Assembly: GCA_016202645.1 (NCBI GenBank)
Contig: JACQOF010000146.1
Span: forward strand, 1 to 64,000
DNA: 64,000 nt
Source of the DNA: a bacterium
Lineage (GTDB): Bacteria > Lindowbacteria > 2-12-FULL-62-27
Reading direction: 5' to 3'
The position numbers and the translations under genes are program-made. Positions 1 through 9,256 of the stretch are shown piece after piece. The notes beneath the pieces were generated by a model, which was given only the letters and a program-made list of their open reading frames with translations, did not search any database and was not told the origin of the DNA. The first letter of the stretch is position 1, and each line of letters opens with the position of its first letter.

Positions 1-2
1 AG

Positions 3-3000
3 AACACGGGATTCACGAACATGACGTTCACGGACACGATCGACGGCGTGTTGACGAGCGACACCCTAACCGGCCTCTATAACGACACATACTACTGGCG
101 AGTGCGCGCGATCGACGATCTGGGGAACCAAGGCCCGTATTCGGACACGCGGGGATTCGTGACGGACACGATTGTTAACCAGGTGGCGCTGTCTTACCCG
201 ACGGACGGCCACGAGACGACGGCGATCAACATATTGGTGGGATGGACGGCGAACGCGGACAGCGTGGGAGTGGACAGTTACACGATCGAAGTGGCGAAGA
301 ACCTGACGTTTGTGAACATGGTATTCACGGACACGCTGGACCAGCTTCTGACGAGCGACACGATCACGGGTCTGTACAACGACAGCTACTACTGGCGGGT
401 GCGGGCGGTGGACGGCCTGGGCAACAGCGGGGCGTATTCGACGGCGCGCGGGTTTGTGACAGATACGATTGCGGCGCAAGTGAGCCTGACGGCGCCGGCA
501 GACGGACATGAGACGACGGCGTCACAGCCGGTGGCGTCGTGGTCGGCGGCGACGGACAGCGTGGGAGTGGACAGTTACGCGATGGAGGTGTCTCGGACAA
601 GCGGTTTCGCAGCCTTCGTGTTTGCCGACACCATCGACGGGGTAATGACGAGCGACACGATTACAGGATTATACAATGACAGCTACTACTGGCGGGTGCG
701 GGCGATCGACGACCTGGGCAACGTCGGGACGAACTCGGCTGTCCGCGGATTTCTTACGGACACGGACGTTGACACCGTGGACATTACCACGCCGCTGGGA
801 TCGGTCGTCATCAATACCACGCTCGAAGTCGAGTGGGCGCCTCTGGCCGACAGTTCCGGCATCGATTCCTATGTCCTGGACATCTCCAACCAGGACTCGT
901 TTGCCGTTCTATATTCTTCAGACACGAGAGACGGAACGGAGACCAGCTTCCTCAAAAACAATCTGGTCAGCGACACCTATTTCATTCGAATGCATGCGAT
1001 CGACAACCTCGTCACCCGGGGCGCCTATACCATCAAATCCTTTGTCCTTGTGGACACCATGACCCGCGTGACGCTGATTTCTCCGGACACCAGTCACGAA
1101 ACGAACGCCGTCCAGATCGACTTCAAATGGGGAACCCAGGACAACACGGAAACTTATACCTGGCAGATTTCAAAAACCGCCGCGTTTTCCGTTATTTCCG
1201 ACAGCGTGGTGGACACATCGGCCACCTCCCTGAGATACAGCCTGCCCGACGAGGATACATTCTACTGGAGAATCCTCGGCCAGGATGCCGCCGGAAACGA
1301 AGACACCTCCGAACCCCGGTGGATACTGCTGGACACCCGGGTGCTTCAGACCACCGCCGCCGCGCCTCCGAACGGGCATGAGACGACCCAGACCGCCGTT
1401 GTCGTCAGCTGGTTGAAGATCGCGTCCGACAGCGTCGGGCTGGACAGTTACGTATTGGAAGCATCCAACACGTCCGGATTTATCCAGTTTGTATTTGCCG
1501 ATACGCTCGACGCCGCGATCACACAGGACACGATCACAGGATTATACAACGACAGTTACCACTGGCGCGTCCGGGGCATTGACCATCTTGGCAATGCAGG
1601 TCCCAACTCGGCGGCGCGGGGATTTGTGACGGACACTCTGGTGAATGCAGTCACGCTGTCGACGCCCGCGGACGGCCACGAGACGACGGCGGTCGTGGTG
1701 GTGGCGACGTGGCTTGCGGTGTCGGACAGCGTGGGCGTGGACAGTTACGCGATCGAGGTGTCGCGGACGGCCGGATTTACCACCTTCGTGTTTACCGACA
1801 CGATAGACGGACTCCTGACGAGCGACACGATCACGGGGCTGTACAACGACAGCTACTACTGGCGCGTGCGGGCAATTGACAACCTTGGGAACCCCGGCGC
1901 GTTCGGGTCGGCGCGTGGGTTTGTCGTGACGGACACCCTCGTGAACGGTGTGACTGTGACGGCGCCGGTGGACGGCCACGAGACGACCGTGATCGCGGTG
2001 GTTGCGTCGTGGGAGGCGGTCCTGGACAGCGTGGGGATCGATTCATACGCGATTGAGTCGTCGAGGACGAGCGACTTCGGCGTTCTGGTGTTCAGCGACA
2101 CGCTCGACGGACTTCTGACAAGCGACACGATCACGGGGCTGTACAACGACAGCTACTACTGGCGGGTGCGGGCGATCGACAACCTGGGGAACCGGGGATC
2201 GTTCGGTACGGCGCGGGGATTCGTGACGGACACGATCGTGGACGCGGTGACGCTGTCGTACCCGTCGACCGGCCACGAGACGACGGCGATCAACATCCTG
2301 GCGGGGTGGACGGCGGTATCGGACAGCGTGGGGGTGGACAGTTACGCGGTGGAGGTGGCGAAGAACCTGACGTTCGTGAACATGGTATTCACGGACACGC
2401 TGGACCGGCTTCTGACGAGCGACACGATCACGGGACTTTACAACGACAGTTATTACTGGCGTGTGCGCGCGATCGACGATCTGGGGAACCAAGGCCCGTA
2501 CTCGGACACGCGGGGGTTTGTGACAGATACGATCGTGAATACGGTGACGCTGGTGTACCCGTCGGACGGGCACGAAACGACGGCGATCAATTTCCTCGTG
2601 GGGTGGACGAGCAGTGACAGCGTGGGGATCGACACATACGCGGTGGATGTTGCGAAGAACACGGCCTTCACGAACCTGGTGTTCACGGACACGCTGGACG
2701 CTTTGCTCACGAGCGACACGATCACGGGGCTGTACAACGACAGTTACTACTGGCGGGTGCGGTCGATCGACAATCTGGGGAACCAAGGGACGTTCGGGCC
2801 GGCGCGGGGTTTTGTGACGGACACGATTGTGTACGCGGTGACGCTGGTGTACCCGTCGGATGGTCACGAGACGACGGCGATCAATTTCCTCGTGGGGTGG
2901 ACGACCAGTGACAGCGTCGGAATCGACACGTATGCGGTGGAGGTGTCGAAGAACACGGCCTTCACGAACCTGACGTTCACGGACACGATCGACGGCGTGT

Positions 3001-6000
3001 TGACGAGCGATACCCTCACCGGCCTGTATAACGACACCTACTACTGGCGGGTGCGGGCGATTGATGATCTGGGCAACCAGGGATCGTTCGGCGCGGCGCG
3101 CGGATTTGTGACGGACACCCTCGTGGCGCAGGTCACGGTCGTGTCGCCCGCGGACGGGCACGAGACGACGAACGCGAAGCCCGTGGTGGTGTGGAGCGCC
3201 GTGGCGGCGGATTCAGTGGGGATCGACAGTTATGTGGTGGAGGTTTCAAACCAGTCGAATTTCGGAACCTTCGTTTTTGCGGACACCGTGGATCAGGCGC
3301 TCGCCCAGGACACGGTCACGGGCCTGTACAACGACACCTACTATTGGCGGGTCCGGGCTGTCGACGACCTGGGAAACGCCGGCCCCAACTCCTCCGCGCG
3401 CGGATATGTGATAGACACGATCGTGACTACGGTGACTCTGTCGTACCCGTCGGACGGGCACGAGACGACGGCGATCAATTTCCTCGTGGGGTGGACGACG
3501 TCGGACAGCGTGGGGGTCGACACGTACGCGGTGGAGGTTGCGAAGAACACGGCCTTCACGAACCTGGTGTTCACGGATACGCTGGACGCTTTGCTCACGA
3601 GCGACACGATCCCGGGGCTGTACAACGACAGTTACTACTGGCGGATCCGGGCGATCGACAATCTGGGGAACCAGGGGACGTTCGCGACGGCGAGAGGGTT
3701 TCTGACGGACACGTTGGTTGACAGCGTGACGGTGATTTCGCCCCTGGATCAGGCGCAAATCAGCAGTACCCTGAACCTGCAGTGGCAGGCCCTCGCCGAC
3801 AGCAGCGGCGTGGATTCGTACGCCATCGAAATTTCCACCACCAGCGCCTTCACGACTCTCTTCTCGAGTGACACGGTGGCCGGGTCCGACACGACATTCA
3901 CCAAGACGGATTTCCTCAGCGACACATATTTTCTCCGGATACGGGCCATTGACAATCTGGACAATCGCGGTACGTACACCATCATCTCCTTCGGCCTCAC
4001 GGACACGTCCACCAAAGTAAAACTGGTTTCTCCGGACACAGGACACGAAACCCGGGCGGTCACCGTCGAGTTTCAGTGGGGCACGCAGGACAACACGGAA
4101 ACTTTCACCTGGCAGATATCCAGAAGTCCGTCCTTCGAAACTTTCACCGACAGCGTCGTTGACACGACCGCCACGAGCTTCAAATTCTCCCTGCCGTCGG
4201 AAGACACCTTCTATTGGCGCGTCTCCGGGGTGGATCAGGCCGGGAACCGGGACACATCGGCCAGCCGCTGGATTTTCCTGGATACCCGGGTCAGCAATGT
4301 GACGATTCTCAGTCCGGCGGACGCAGGTGAAACCAGCAACGCCGGGCTGACCGTGACCTGGGCCGCCGTGACATCGGACAGCGTCGGCATAGACAGTTAC
4401 CGGGTGGAGGTCTCCAACACCTCCTCCTTCACCATTTTTACTTTCGTTGACACTGTCGCCGCGTCGATCACCCAGAGCGCGCTGACAGGGCTCTATAACG
4501 ACACGTACTTCTGGCGGGTGTTGGCCATTGACCATGTCGGCAACACCAGTCCGGTCCCGGAGGTCCGATCCTTTTTGGTCGACACCTCCGTCGAAACCGT
4601 TACCCCGGTTTCTCCGGCCGACGGCCACGAAACCACCGCCTTCTCTTTCGTCGTGACCTGGCAGGCTGTCTCATCGGACAGCACGGAGATCGACAGCTAC
4701 ACGGTTGACGTCTCCACCACCTCCGCATTCACAACGACTGTTTTCTCGGACACGGTGGACAGCCCCGTCACGCAGGACACGATCACCGCGCCTTGCAACG
4801 ACACCTATTTCTGGCGTGTTCGGGGGGTCGACCGGCTGGGCAATCGAAGCGCCGCCTGGACCGCGCGGACGTTCCGGGTCGACACGATGGCCTCGTCGGT
4901 TGTTCTAGCCGCCCCGGCCGGCGGGCACGAGACGACCCAGATTCAGATTGTGGTTGCCTGGAATCTGGTAACCGACGATTCCTCCGGCATCGATTCCTAC
5001 GTAATCGAGGTTTCAAACGCCGCGTCTTTTACAATTTTTGTATTCGCCGACACCGTGTCGCATCCCAACGCGTCGGACACCGTGACCGGATTGTACAACG
5101 ACACCTATTTCTGGCGTGTCCGGTCGGTGGACCGGCTGGGCAACGTCGGTTCGGCCGCCTCCTCAAGAAGTTTCGTCGTGGATACCGTCACCGGCCGGGT
5201 CGTTCTTTCCCTTCCGGCGAACGGTTCCAGCACCGTGGAAACCGCGCCGAATCTGTCGTGGCTGGCGACTGCCGACAGCGTCGGGATCGACACCTATGCG
5301 ATGGAAGTTTCAAACGCGCCGGACTTTTCAACGCTGAATTTTTCCGATTCCGTGGCCGGAACATTGACCGACCGGACCGTCAGCCCCGGACTTGCAGGCG
5401 ATACCTATTACTGGCGGGTACGGGCCATAGACCGGCTCGGCAATCAGGGGCCTTATTCCGACAGCTACTCTTTTTATGTGGACACCTCCACGCAGCCCAA
5501 TCCCGGCATTGACGCGGAAACCTTCACCACGATTCCGGCCTCCACGCCAGCGGCCACTTCCGGTTTTACGCTGGACACCGACGGCCTTCCGGAGACATTT
5601 CTAATCAAATTGAGCGTCCGGAACGTCGGTAACGTGAGCCTGCGGATTTCCCCCGATTCGACCGACCTGGCGATCCGGAATGCGTCCGGCGAAAACATTG
5701 CCAGTCAATTCAACTTGATTTCCCGGACTGACACATTCACCCTGGGCGCCTCGGCGGACACCACCATCCTGTATGAAGCGACCGTCCCGGGCAGCGGCGC
5801 GGGGGTCGGAGCCGTCGTCATCGTCCTGGCGGAAAGCCGGCCCCTCAGTGTCGTGACCTCAACCCTGCAGGCGGTGGCGGACACGCGCGGCGCGGAGACT
5901 GCGACGGTGTATTTGAAACAGTCGACCGCGGGGCAGACGCAGATCACGTCGGGCGGGATCTCCGTCGGAAGCTTGAGCAGTTTTCCGGCCAACACCGTGA

Positions 6001-6704
6001 TTTCCATCGTCTCGGTCAATTTCCTCAGCGACACATCGAAAACCAGCGTCACCGCCGCCAACAACAACATCTCGGCGATCGCAACGCAGATCCGGGAAAT
6101 CGCGGGAAGCAGGCTCGATCAGTCCGTGACGGAAATCAATGTCTCGAATCAGCCGGCCGCCGACATTCAAATCACCATTCCCTACGATCCCGCCGGCCTG
6201 ACCGCGGATCAGGAAACCACGCTCAAAGTTTTTACCTTGAACGAAACTGTCAATCCTCCCGTGTGGGAGGTCCTTTCGGGGTCCCAAACCGTCAACGCCG
6301 CCGGCAACACCGTTACCGCCGCCACGCCGCACTTCAGCATCTTCCGAATTTTCTCCGTCGGCCCCGGCATCCTGAATTCTCTCGGATCCGGCGTCATCGT
6401 CTTTCCGAATCCCTTCAAACCCAACGACGGCGACGACCAGACGGGGACGAGCGGCAGCGGGATTTATTTCGGCATCAAGAGCGGCAACGGCGCCGCGGGG
6501 TTTCCGAAGGGAGCGACCCTGGAGATTTTCAACGTCCTCGGGACCCATCTCACCAAAGCCGAGGTCACCACCGACGCCGGCGGCATCCTCAACTGGGACG
6601 TCACAAACCGGGGCGGACAGCGCGTCGCCAGCGGAGTCTACGTCTATCTCATCCGGCTGCCGAACGGGGAGCGGGCCGTGGGAAAGTTTTCGATTATCCG
6701 ATGA
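3..6704 (+). CDS. Giant fibronectin-III-like repeat surface protein with C-terminal FlgD/type IX-like domain (5' end outside window)
   Basis: The frame is open to the left edge, so the N-terminus lies outside the window. At least 2233 residues remain. About 19 modules of roughly 93 residues run to residue ~1826. Each has an Ig/FN3-like pattern: GHETT near the start, DSVGVDSY in the middle, and YNDSYYWRVRAIDNLGN before the end. Modules 4-5 and 14-15 are a divergent pair (DTYFxR, EDTFYWR), so a larger block recurs. A beta-rich non-repeat region follows. From about residue 2123 comes a FlgD-Ig-like/type IX sorting-like domain (VFPNPFKPN, then ASGVYVYLI and GKFSIIR). The family knowledge is that such domains route proteins for outer-membrane secretion. 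Surface location and adhesion are inference. The stop overlaps the next start (ATGA), which encodes a PorV-like barrel. Confidence 0.85.
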   Translation, partial: NTGFTNMTFTDTIDGVLTSDTLTGLYNDTYYWRVRAIDDLGNQGPYSDTRGFVTDTIVNQVALSYPTDGHETTAINILVGWTANADSVGVDSYTIEVAKNLTFVNMVFTDTLDQLLTSDTITGLYNDSYYWRVRAVDGLGNSGAYSTARGFVTDTIAAQVSLTAPADGHETTASQPVASWSAATDSVGVDSYAMEVSRTSGFAAFVFADTIDGVMTSDTITGLYNDSYYWRVRAIDDLGNVGTNSAVRGFLTDTDVDTVDITTPLGSVVINTTLEVEWAPLADSSGIDSYVLDISNQDSFAVLYSSDTRDGTETSFLKNNLVSDTYFIRMHAIDNLVTRGAYTIKSFVLVDTMTRVTLISPDTSHETNAVQIDFKWGTQDNTETYTWQISKTAAFSVISDSVVDTSATSLRYSLPDEDTFYWRILGQDAAGNEDTSEPRWILLDTRVLQTTAAAPPNGHETTQTAVVVSWLKIASDSVGLDSYVLEASNTSGFIQFVFADTLDAAITQDTITGLYNDSYHWRVRGIDHLGNAGPNSAARGFVTDTLVNAVTLSTPADGHETTAVVVVATWLAVSDSVGVDSYAIEVSRTAGFTTFVFTDTIDGLLTSDTITGLYNDSYYWRVRAIDNLGNPGAFGSARGFVVTDTLVNGVTVTAPVDGHETTVIAVVASWEAVLDSVGIDSYAIESSRTSDFGVLVFSDTLDGLLTSDTITGLYNDSYYWRVRAIDNLGNRGSFGTARGFVTDTIVDAVTLSYPSTGHETTAINILAGWTAVSDSVGVDSYAVEVAKNLTFVNMVFTDTLDRLLTSDTITGLYNDSYYWRVRAIDDLGNQGPYSDTRGFVTDTIVNTVTLVYPSDGHETTAINFLVGWTSSDSVGIDTYAVDVAKNTAFTNLVFTDTLDALLTSDTITGLYNDSYYWRVRSIDNLGNQGTFGPARGFVTDTIVYAVTLVYPSDGHETTAINFLVGWTTSDSVGIDTYAVEVSKNTAFTNLTFTDTIDGVLTSDTLTGLYNDTYYWRVRAIDDLGNQGSFGAARGFVTDTLVAQVTVVSPADGHETTNAKPVVVWSAVAADSVGIDSYVVEVSNQSNFGTFVFADTVDQALAQDTVTGLYNDTYYWRVRAVDDLGNAGPNSSARGYVIDTIVTTVTLSYPSDGHETTAINFLVGWTTSDSVGVDTYAVEVAKNTAFTNLVFTDTLDALLTSDTIPGLYNDSYYWRIRAIDNLGNQGTFATARGFLTDTLVDSVTVISPLDQAQISSTLNLQWQALADSSGVDSYAIEISTTSAFTTLFSSDTVAGSDTTFTKTDFLSDTYFLRIRAIDNLDNRGTYTIISFGLTDTSTKVKLVSPDTGHETRAVTVEFQWGTQDNTETFTWQISRSPSFETFTDSVVDTTATSFKFSLPSEDTFYWRVSGVDQAGNRDTSASRWIFLDTRVSNVTILSPADAGETSNAGLTVTWAAVTSDSVGIDSYRVEVSNTSSFTIFTFVDTVAASITQSALTGLYNDTYFWRVLAIDHVGNTSPVPEVRSFLVDTSVETVTPVSPADGHETTAFSFVVTWQAVSSDSTEIDSYTVDVSTTSAFTTTVFSDTVDSPVTQDTITAPCNDTYFWRVRGVDRLGNRSAAWTARTFRVDTMASSVVLAAPAGGHETTQIQIVVAWNLVTDDSSGIDSYVIEVSNAASFTIFVFADTVSHPNASDTVTGLYNDTYFWRVRSVDRLGNVGSAASSRSFVVDTVTGRVVLSLPANGSSTVETAPNLSWLATADSVGIDTYAMEVSNAPDFSTLNFSDSVAGTLTDRTVSPGLAGDTYYWRVRAIDRLGNQGPYSDSYSFYVDTSTQPNPGIDAETFTTIPASTPAATSGFTLDTDGLPETFLIKLSVRNVGNVSLRISPDSTDLAIRNASGENIASQFNLISRTDTFTLGASADTTILYEATVPGSGAGVGAVVIVLAESRPLSVVTSTLQAVADTRGAETATVYLKQSTAGQTQITSGGISVGSLSSFPANTVISIVSVNFLSDTSKTSVTAANNNISAIATQIREIAGSRLDQSVTEINVSNQPAADIQITIPYDPAGLTADQETTLKVFTLNETVNPPVWEVLSGSQTVNAAGNTVTAATPHFSIFRIFSVGPGILNSLGSGVIVFPNPFKPNDGDDQTGTSGSGIYFGIKSGNGAAGFPKGATLEIFNVLGTHLTKAEVTTDAGGILNWDVTNRGGQRVASGVYVYLIRLPNGERAVGKFSIIR

Positions 6705-7648
6705 ACCGATATCGAATCTGTCTCGGATTTTTGATTGTCCTGTGCCTGGCCTCCTGCGTCTCCGCCGCCGCCCGCAGTCGGACCGGAGTCAGCGCCGCCG
6801 TATTTCTGACGGATCCCGCCGGCGCCCGGTCGGTGGCCATGGGCGGCGCCGGCGTGGCGGTACCGGGGGATATTTCAGGCATTTTTTTCAATCCGGCCGG
6901 ACTGGCCAGCATCGACGGAACGGTCCTGATGGCCGAATATGACATTCGTTTCGCGGACATCCGCAAGTCGACGCTGGCGTTGAATCGAAGGATCAAAAAC
7001 GGAAATCTGGGCGTCGGCTTCAATCATCTCCAGACCGGATCTCAAGACCGGACCGGCGTGACCGGCGCCGGCGCCACGGCGCAGCCGGTGGTGGGACTCG
7101 GCACGTTCGATGCGTACGATTTCGCCGCCTCGGTCGGCTACGGGTGGCGGTGCAGTCGGAACATCAATTTCGGCGCAAACGTAAAATGGATCCGGCAGAG
7201 CATTGAATCCATCCAGGCCACCGCCTACGCCGCGGATTTGGGAGCAATCCACTCGATGAATGTCCCCTGGTTTGACATCGCCGCCTGGGGATTGGCGGTG
7301 ACGAACATTGGCACCCAGATAAAATTCATGAAGGAGAAGGAGGACCTGCCCCGCGGATTCAAGGCCGGGATTTTTCTGACAAAATATTTTTCCCAGGACA
7401 GGTTCAACATCCTGCTGGACATCGGCCGGAGGAAGGACGCCAACATCCACGTCAATGCGGGCGTCGAATACTGGTTCCACCGCACGCTCGCCCTTCGCGC
7501 CGGTTACAACGCACTCATTGAGAAAAGCGGGGATCTGGCGGCAGGACTGGGCATCCGGTATGGAAAAATCAGCCTGGACTACGCCTTTGTCCCGTTTACA
7601 ATCCTGGACGATCAGGCCCACCGGATGACGTTTCTCTTCCGGTTCTGA
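6701..7648 (+). CDS. PorV/PorQ-like outer-membrane beta-barrel protein (UPF0164-like)
   Basis: The 315-aa protein has a signal peptide (hydrophobic FLIVLCLASCVSA, cleavage near residue 21). The conserved opening follows: GARSVAMGGAGVAVPGDISGIFFNPAGLASIDG. That is characteristic of the PorV/PorQ and UPF0164 barrels, here split as GARSVAMGGAGVAV and FFNPAGLA. The rest alternates short polar and hydrophobic segments and ends in an aromatic residue (LFRF), as in outer-membrane barrels. The ATG overlaps the TGA of the giant repeat gene, so the two are probably translationally coupled. In type IX systems PorV carries cargo with a C-terminal sorting domain to the surface. The pairing here suggests a cargo/shuttle unit, which is inference because no PorK/L/M/N/SprA homologue is in the window. 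Confidence 0.7.
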   Translation: MNRYRICLGFLIVLCLASCVSAAARSRTGVSAAVFLTDPAGARSVAMGGAGVAVPGDISGIFFNPAGLASIDGTVLMAEYDIRFADIRKSTLALNRRIKNGNLGVGFNHLQTGSQDRTGVTGAGATAQPVVGLGTFDAYDFAASVGYGWRCSRNINFGANVKWIRQSIESIQATAYAADLGAIHSMNVPWFDIAAWGLAVTNIGTQIKFMKEKEDLPRGFKAGIFLTKYFSQDRFNILLDIGRRKDANIHVNAGVEYWFHRTLALRAGYNALIEKSGDLAAGLGIRYGKISLDYAFVPFTILDDQAHRMTFLFRF

Positions 7649-7656
7649 CAAACCGG

Positions 7657-8850
7657 TCAGTCAAGATTCACCCGGACCCGGATATAGCGGGTGTCCCACG
7701 TTTCCGCGGGATGGTATTTCCATTCCGCGACGGCATTTTTCCACAGCAGGTCGATTTCCCTGAATCCCGTTGTTTTTTCGACGTCCACCGACTCGATCCG
7801 GCCCGAAGGCGCAATCAGAACGCGGAAGAGTCCCACCGATTCGATCCCCTTTTTTTCGAACCACGGCGGGATGGCCGGATGCGGGTGATGGACAAGATTT
7901 CTGCCGCCCGTCCCCGAAGGCGCCGGGAATCCCCGGCCGGATCCCAGTTGGATCACTCCGCTGCCCATCGAGAGGTCTTCGACGGAGAATCCCGTCCCGT
8001 CCGGCCGGGATCCGCCGCCCGATCCCCGGGCGCCTTCCTCCCGGCCGGCATCGCCGCCAGTACCCACCATCGGTGTGACGCTGCCGCTCAGCAAATTCCC
8101 GCCCCCGGTGGACGACTCCGAATCAGACCCGCCCCCCGCGCCGTCACGGCCCTGTCCCCAGGAGGCCGGATTCTGACCATCGGTTTGTTTCGATCGGCCC
8201 TGACCAATCCCGCCGCCCGGAATTTCTTTTGATTTCCCCATGCCCCCGGCGCCGCCGCCGTCCCCGGCCGGCACGAAGAAGCCGGAGGCGGATGAGGGCG
8301 CCGCGCCGGCTCCGCCGCCATTTCCACCCGGGACCAATCTGCCTCGAGAAGGCGCGGACTGAATAAGCGGAATTCCGGCAAGAGAGGCGGCCGAGGACGG
8401 CGAGCCGCCGCCGACCGAAGAGGGCGATCGTTTCGAAGCGAATTCCGCCGCGCTCTTGTCCGATGGGAGGGGCGAGAGAATCAGCGGCTCTTTTCCGAAT
8501 GGCATCGCCGGCCATCCTGACCCGGCGGGTCCGGGCCGCCGCGCCGGGATGGGCTTGTTGGAACTCACCGGCATATCAACGGTGGCCGCCGCCGGTGAAC
8601 CCGATGCATCGGGACGCGTCACATCCCAAAACGCGGGGCGCCGGCCGGAGGGCGCCGGACCATCCGTTTTTTGCGATTTTTGAACCCGGGGTTTTGGCGC
8701 GGCATCGTATGCCGGGCCGATGACTTTGACCCGCATCTTCGGAATGAGGGGTGGATACAGGGCCGCGGCGAGAACACCGAGTAAAACATAAAAAACGATT
8801 ACGGCGGCCAGGGCCGACGCGGCATCGCGGTTGTTTGGGAAGACGGACAT
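7657..8850 (-). CDS. TonB-like energy transducer
   Basis: The 397-aa protein has one N-terminal membrane anchor (about residues 13-35, ALAAVIVFYVLLGVLAAAL). A long Gly/Ser/Pro-rich linker of low complexity follows. The C-terminal ~75 residues match the TonB C-terminal fold: a GLFRVLIAPSGRIESV strand, then FREID and AVAEWKYHPA, and RVRVNLD at the end. Such proteins span the periplasm and pass energy from ExbB/ExbD to outer-membrane receptors. No ExbB, ExbD or TonB-dependent receptor is nearby. It is the last gene of a four-gene minus-strand operon, 4 nt after the preceding gene, and converges tightly on the PorV-like gene. The Gly-rich rather than Pro/Lys-rich linker is unusual for TonB. Confidence 0.75.
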   Translation of the reverse strand: MSVFPNNRDAASALAAVIVFYVLLGVLAAALYPPLIPKMRVKVIGPAYDAAPKPRVQKSQKTDGPAPSGRRPAFWDVTRPDASGSPAAATVDMPVSSNKPIPARRPGPAGSGWPAMPFGKEPLILSPLPSDKSAAEFASKRSPSSVGGGSPSSAASLAGIPLIQSAPSRGRLVPGGNGGGAGAAPSSASGFFVPAGDGGGAGGMGKSKEIPGGGIGQGRSKQTDGQNPASWGQGRDGAGGGSDSESSTGGGNLLSGSVTPMVGTGGDAGREEGARGSGGGSRPDGTGFSVEDLSMGSGVIQLGSGRGFPAPSGTGGRNLVHHPHPAIPPWFEKKGIESVGLFRVLIAPSGRIESVDVEKTTGFREIDLLWKNAVAEWKYHPAETWDTRYIRVRVNLD

Positions 8851-8854
8851 CGGC

Positions 8855-9253
8855 CTAGAGCAGCGCCAAAATCACCGCGGTCAGAACCACCAGCATGCCC
8901 ACGTTTAAAAAAGTTTTCCCAGGGGTGATGTCCGGTTTCTTTTTGGCGCGGAGTTCCTCAGGCGGCCGCGCCGTTCGGGCCTCATGATATTTTTCCACAT
9001 CGGCGGCGGGCGATGGATCGCCCGCGGTGTCCCGCTGAATCTGGATGGCCGGCAGAATCAGACGGGTGTCGGGTTCGATGGCGGCTGATGGAGCGGACCG
9101 ATCTTTTCCGATCACCGTGAATTCATCCACCTCCTCGGCCCCGCGGCTCTCCGCCGCGCATAGACAGAACCCCAGAGCGGCGATCATCGTCCTCGCCAAA
9201 ATTCTCCCGCCGCCTTCCCGCATGGCCGGCCTGTTTGACCTCATCCTTTCCAT
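8855..9253 (-). CDS. Small exported protein with C-terminal membrane anchor, unknown function
   Basis: The 132-aa product is not a family I recognise. The N-terminus is basic and then hydrophobic (ARTMIAALGFCLCAAE), consistent with a signal peptide. The middle is charged and low in complexity (EEVDEFTVIGKD, then PPEELRAKKK). The C-terminus is a single hydrophobic helix (FLNVGMLVVLTAVILALL) ending exactly at the stop. It would therefore be a periplasmic protein tethered by its tail. In-frame ATGs at residues 1, 4 and 11 leave the start uncertain; the first is 3 nt after the TPR gene stop. It sits between the giant TPR gene and tonB in one operon, suggesting a role in the same envelope complex. 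Confidence 0.6.
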   Translation of the reverse strand: MERMRSNRPAMREGGGRILARTMIAALGFCLCAAESRGAEEVDEFTVIGKDRSAPSAAIEPDTRLILPAIQIQRDTAGDPSPAADVEKYHEARTARPPEELRAKKKPDITPGKTFLNVGMLVVLTAVILALL

Positions 9254-9256
9254 CTC

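Noticed and set aside
2043-4628. Arg/His/Val-rich minus-strand frames opposite the FN3-like repeats
   Set aside because: They repeat only because the sense strand repeats, and have no homology pattern.
1-5500. Regular repeats as a CRISPR array
   Set aside because: The period is ~280 nt, the units are coding and in frame, and there are no short repeat/spacer units or cas genes.
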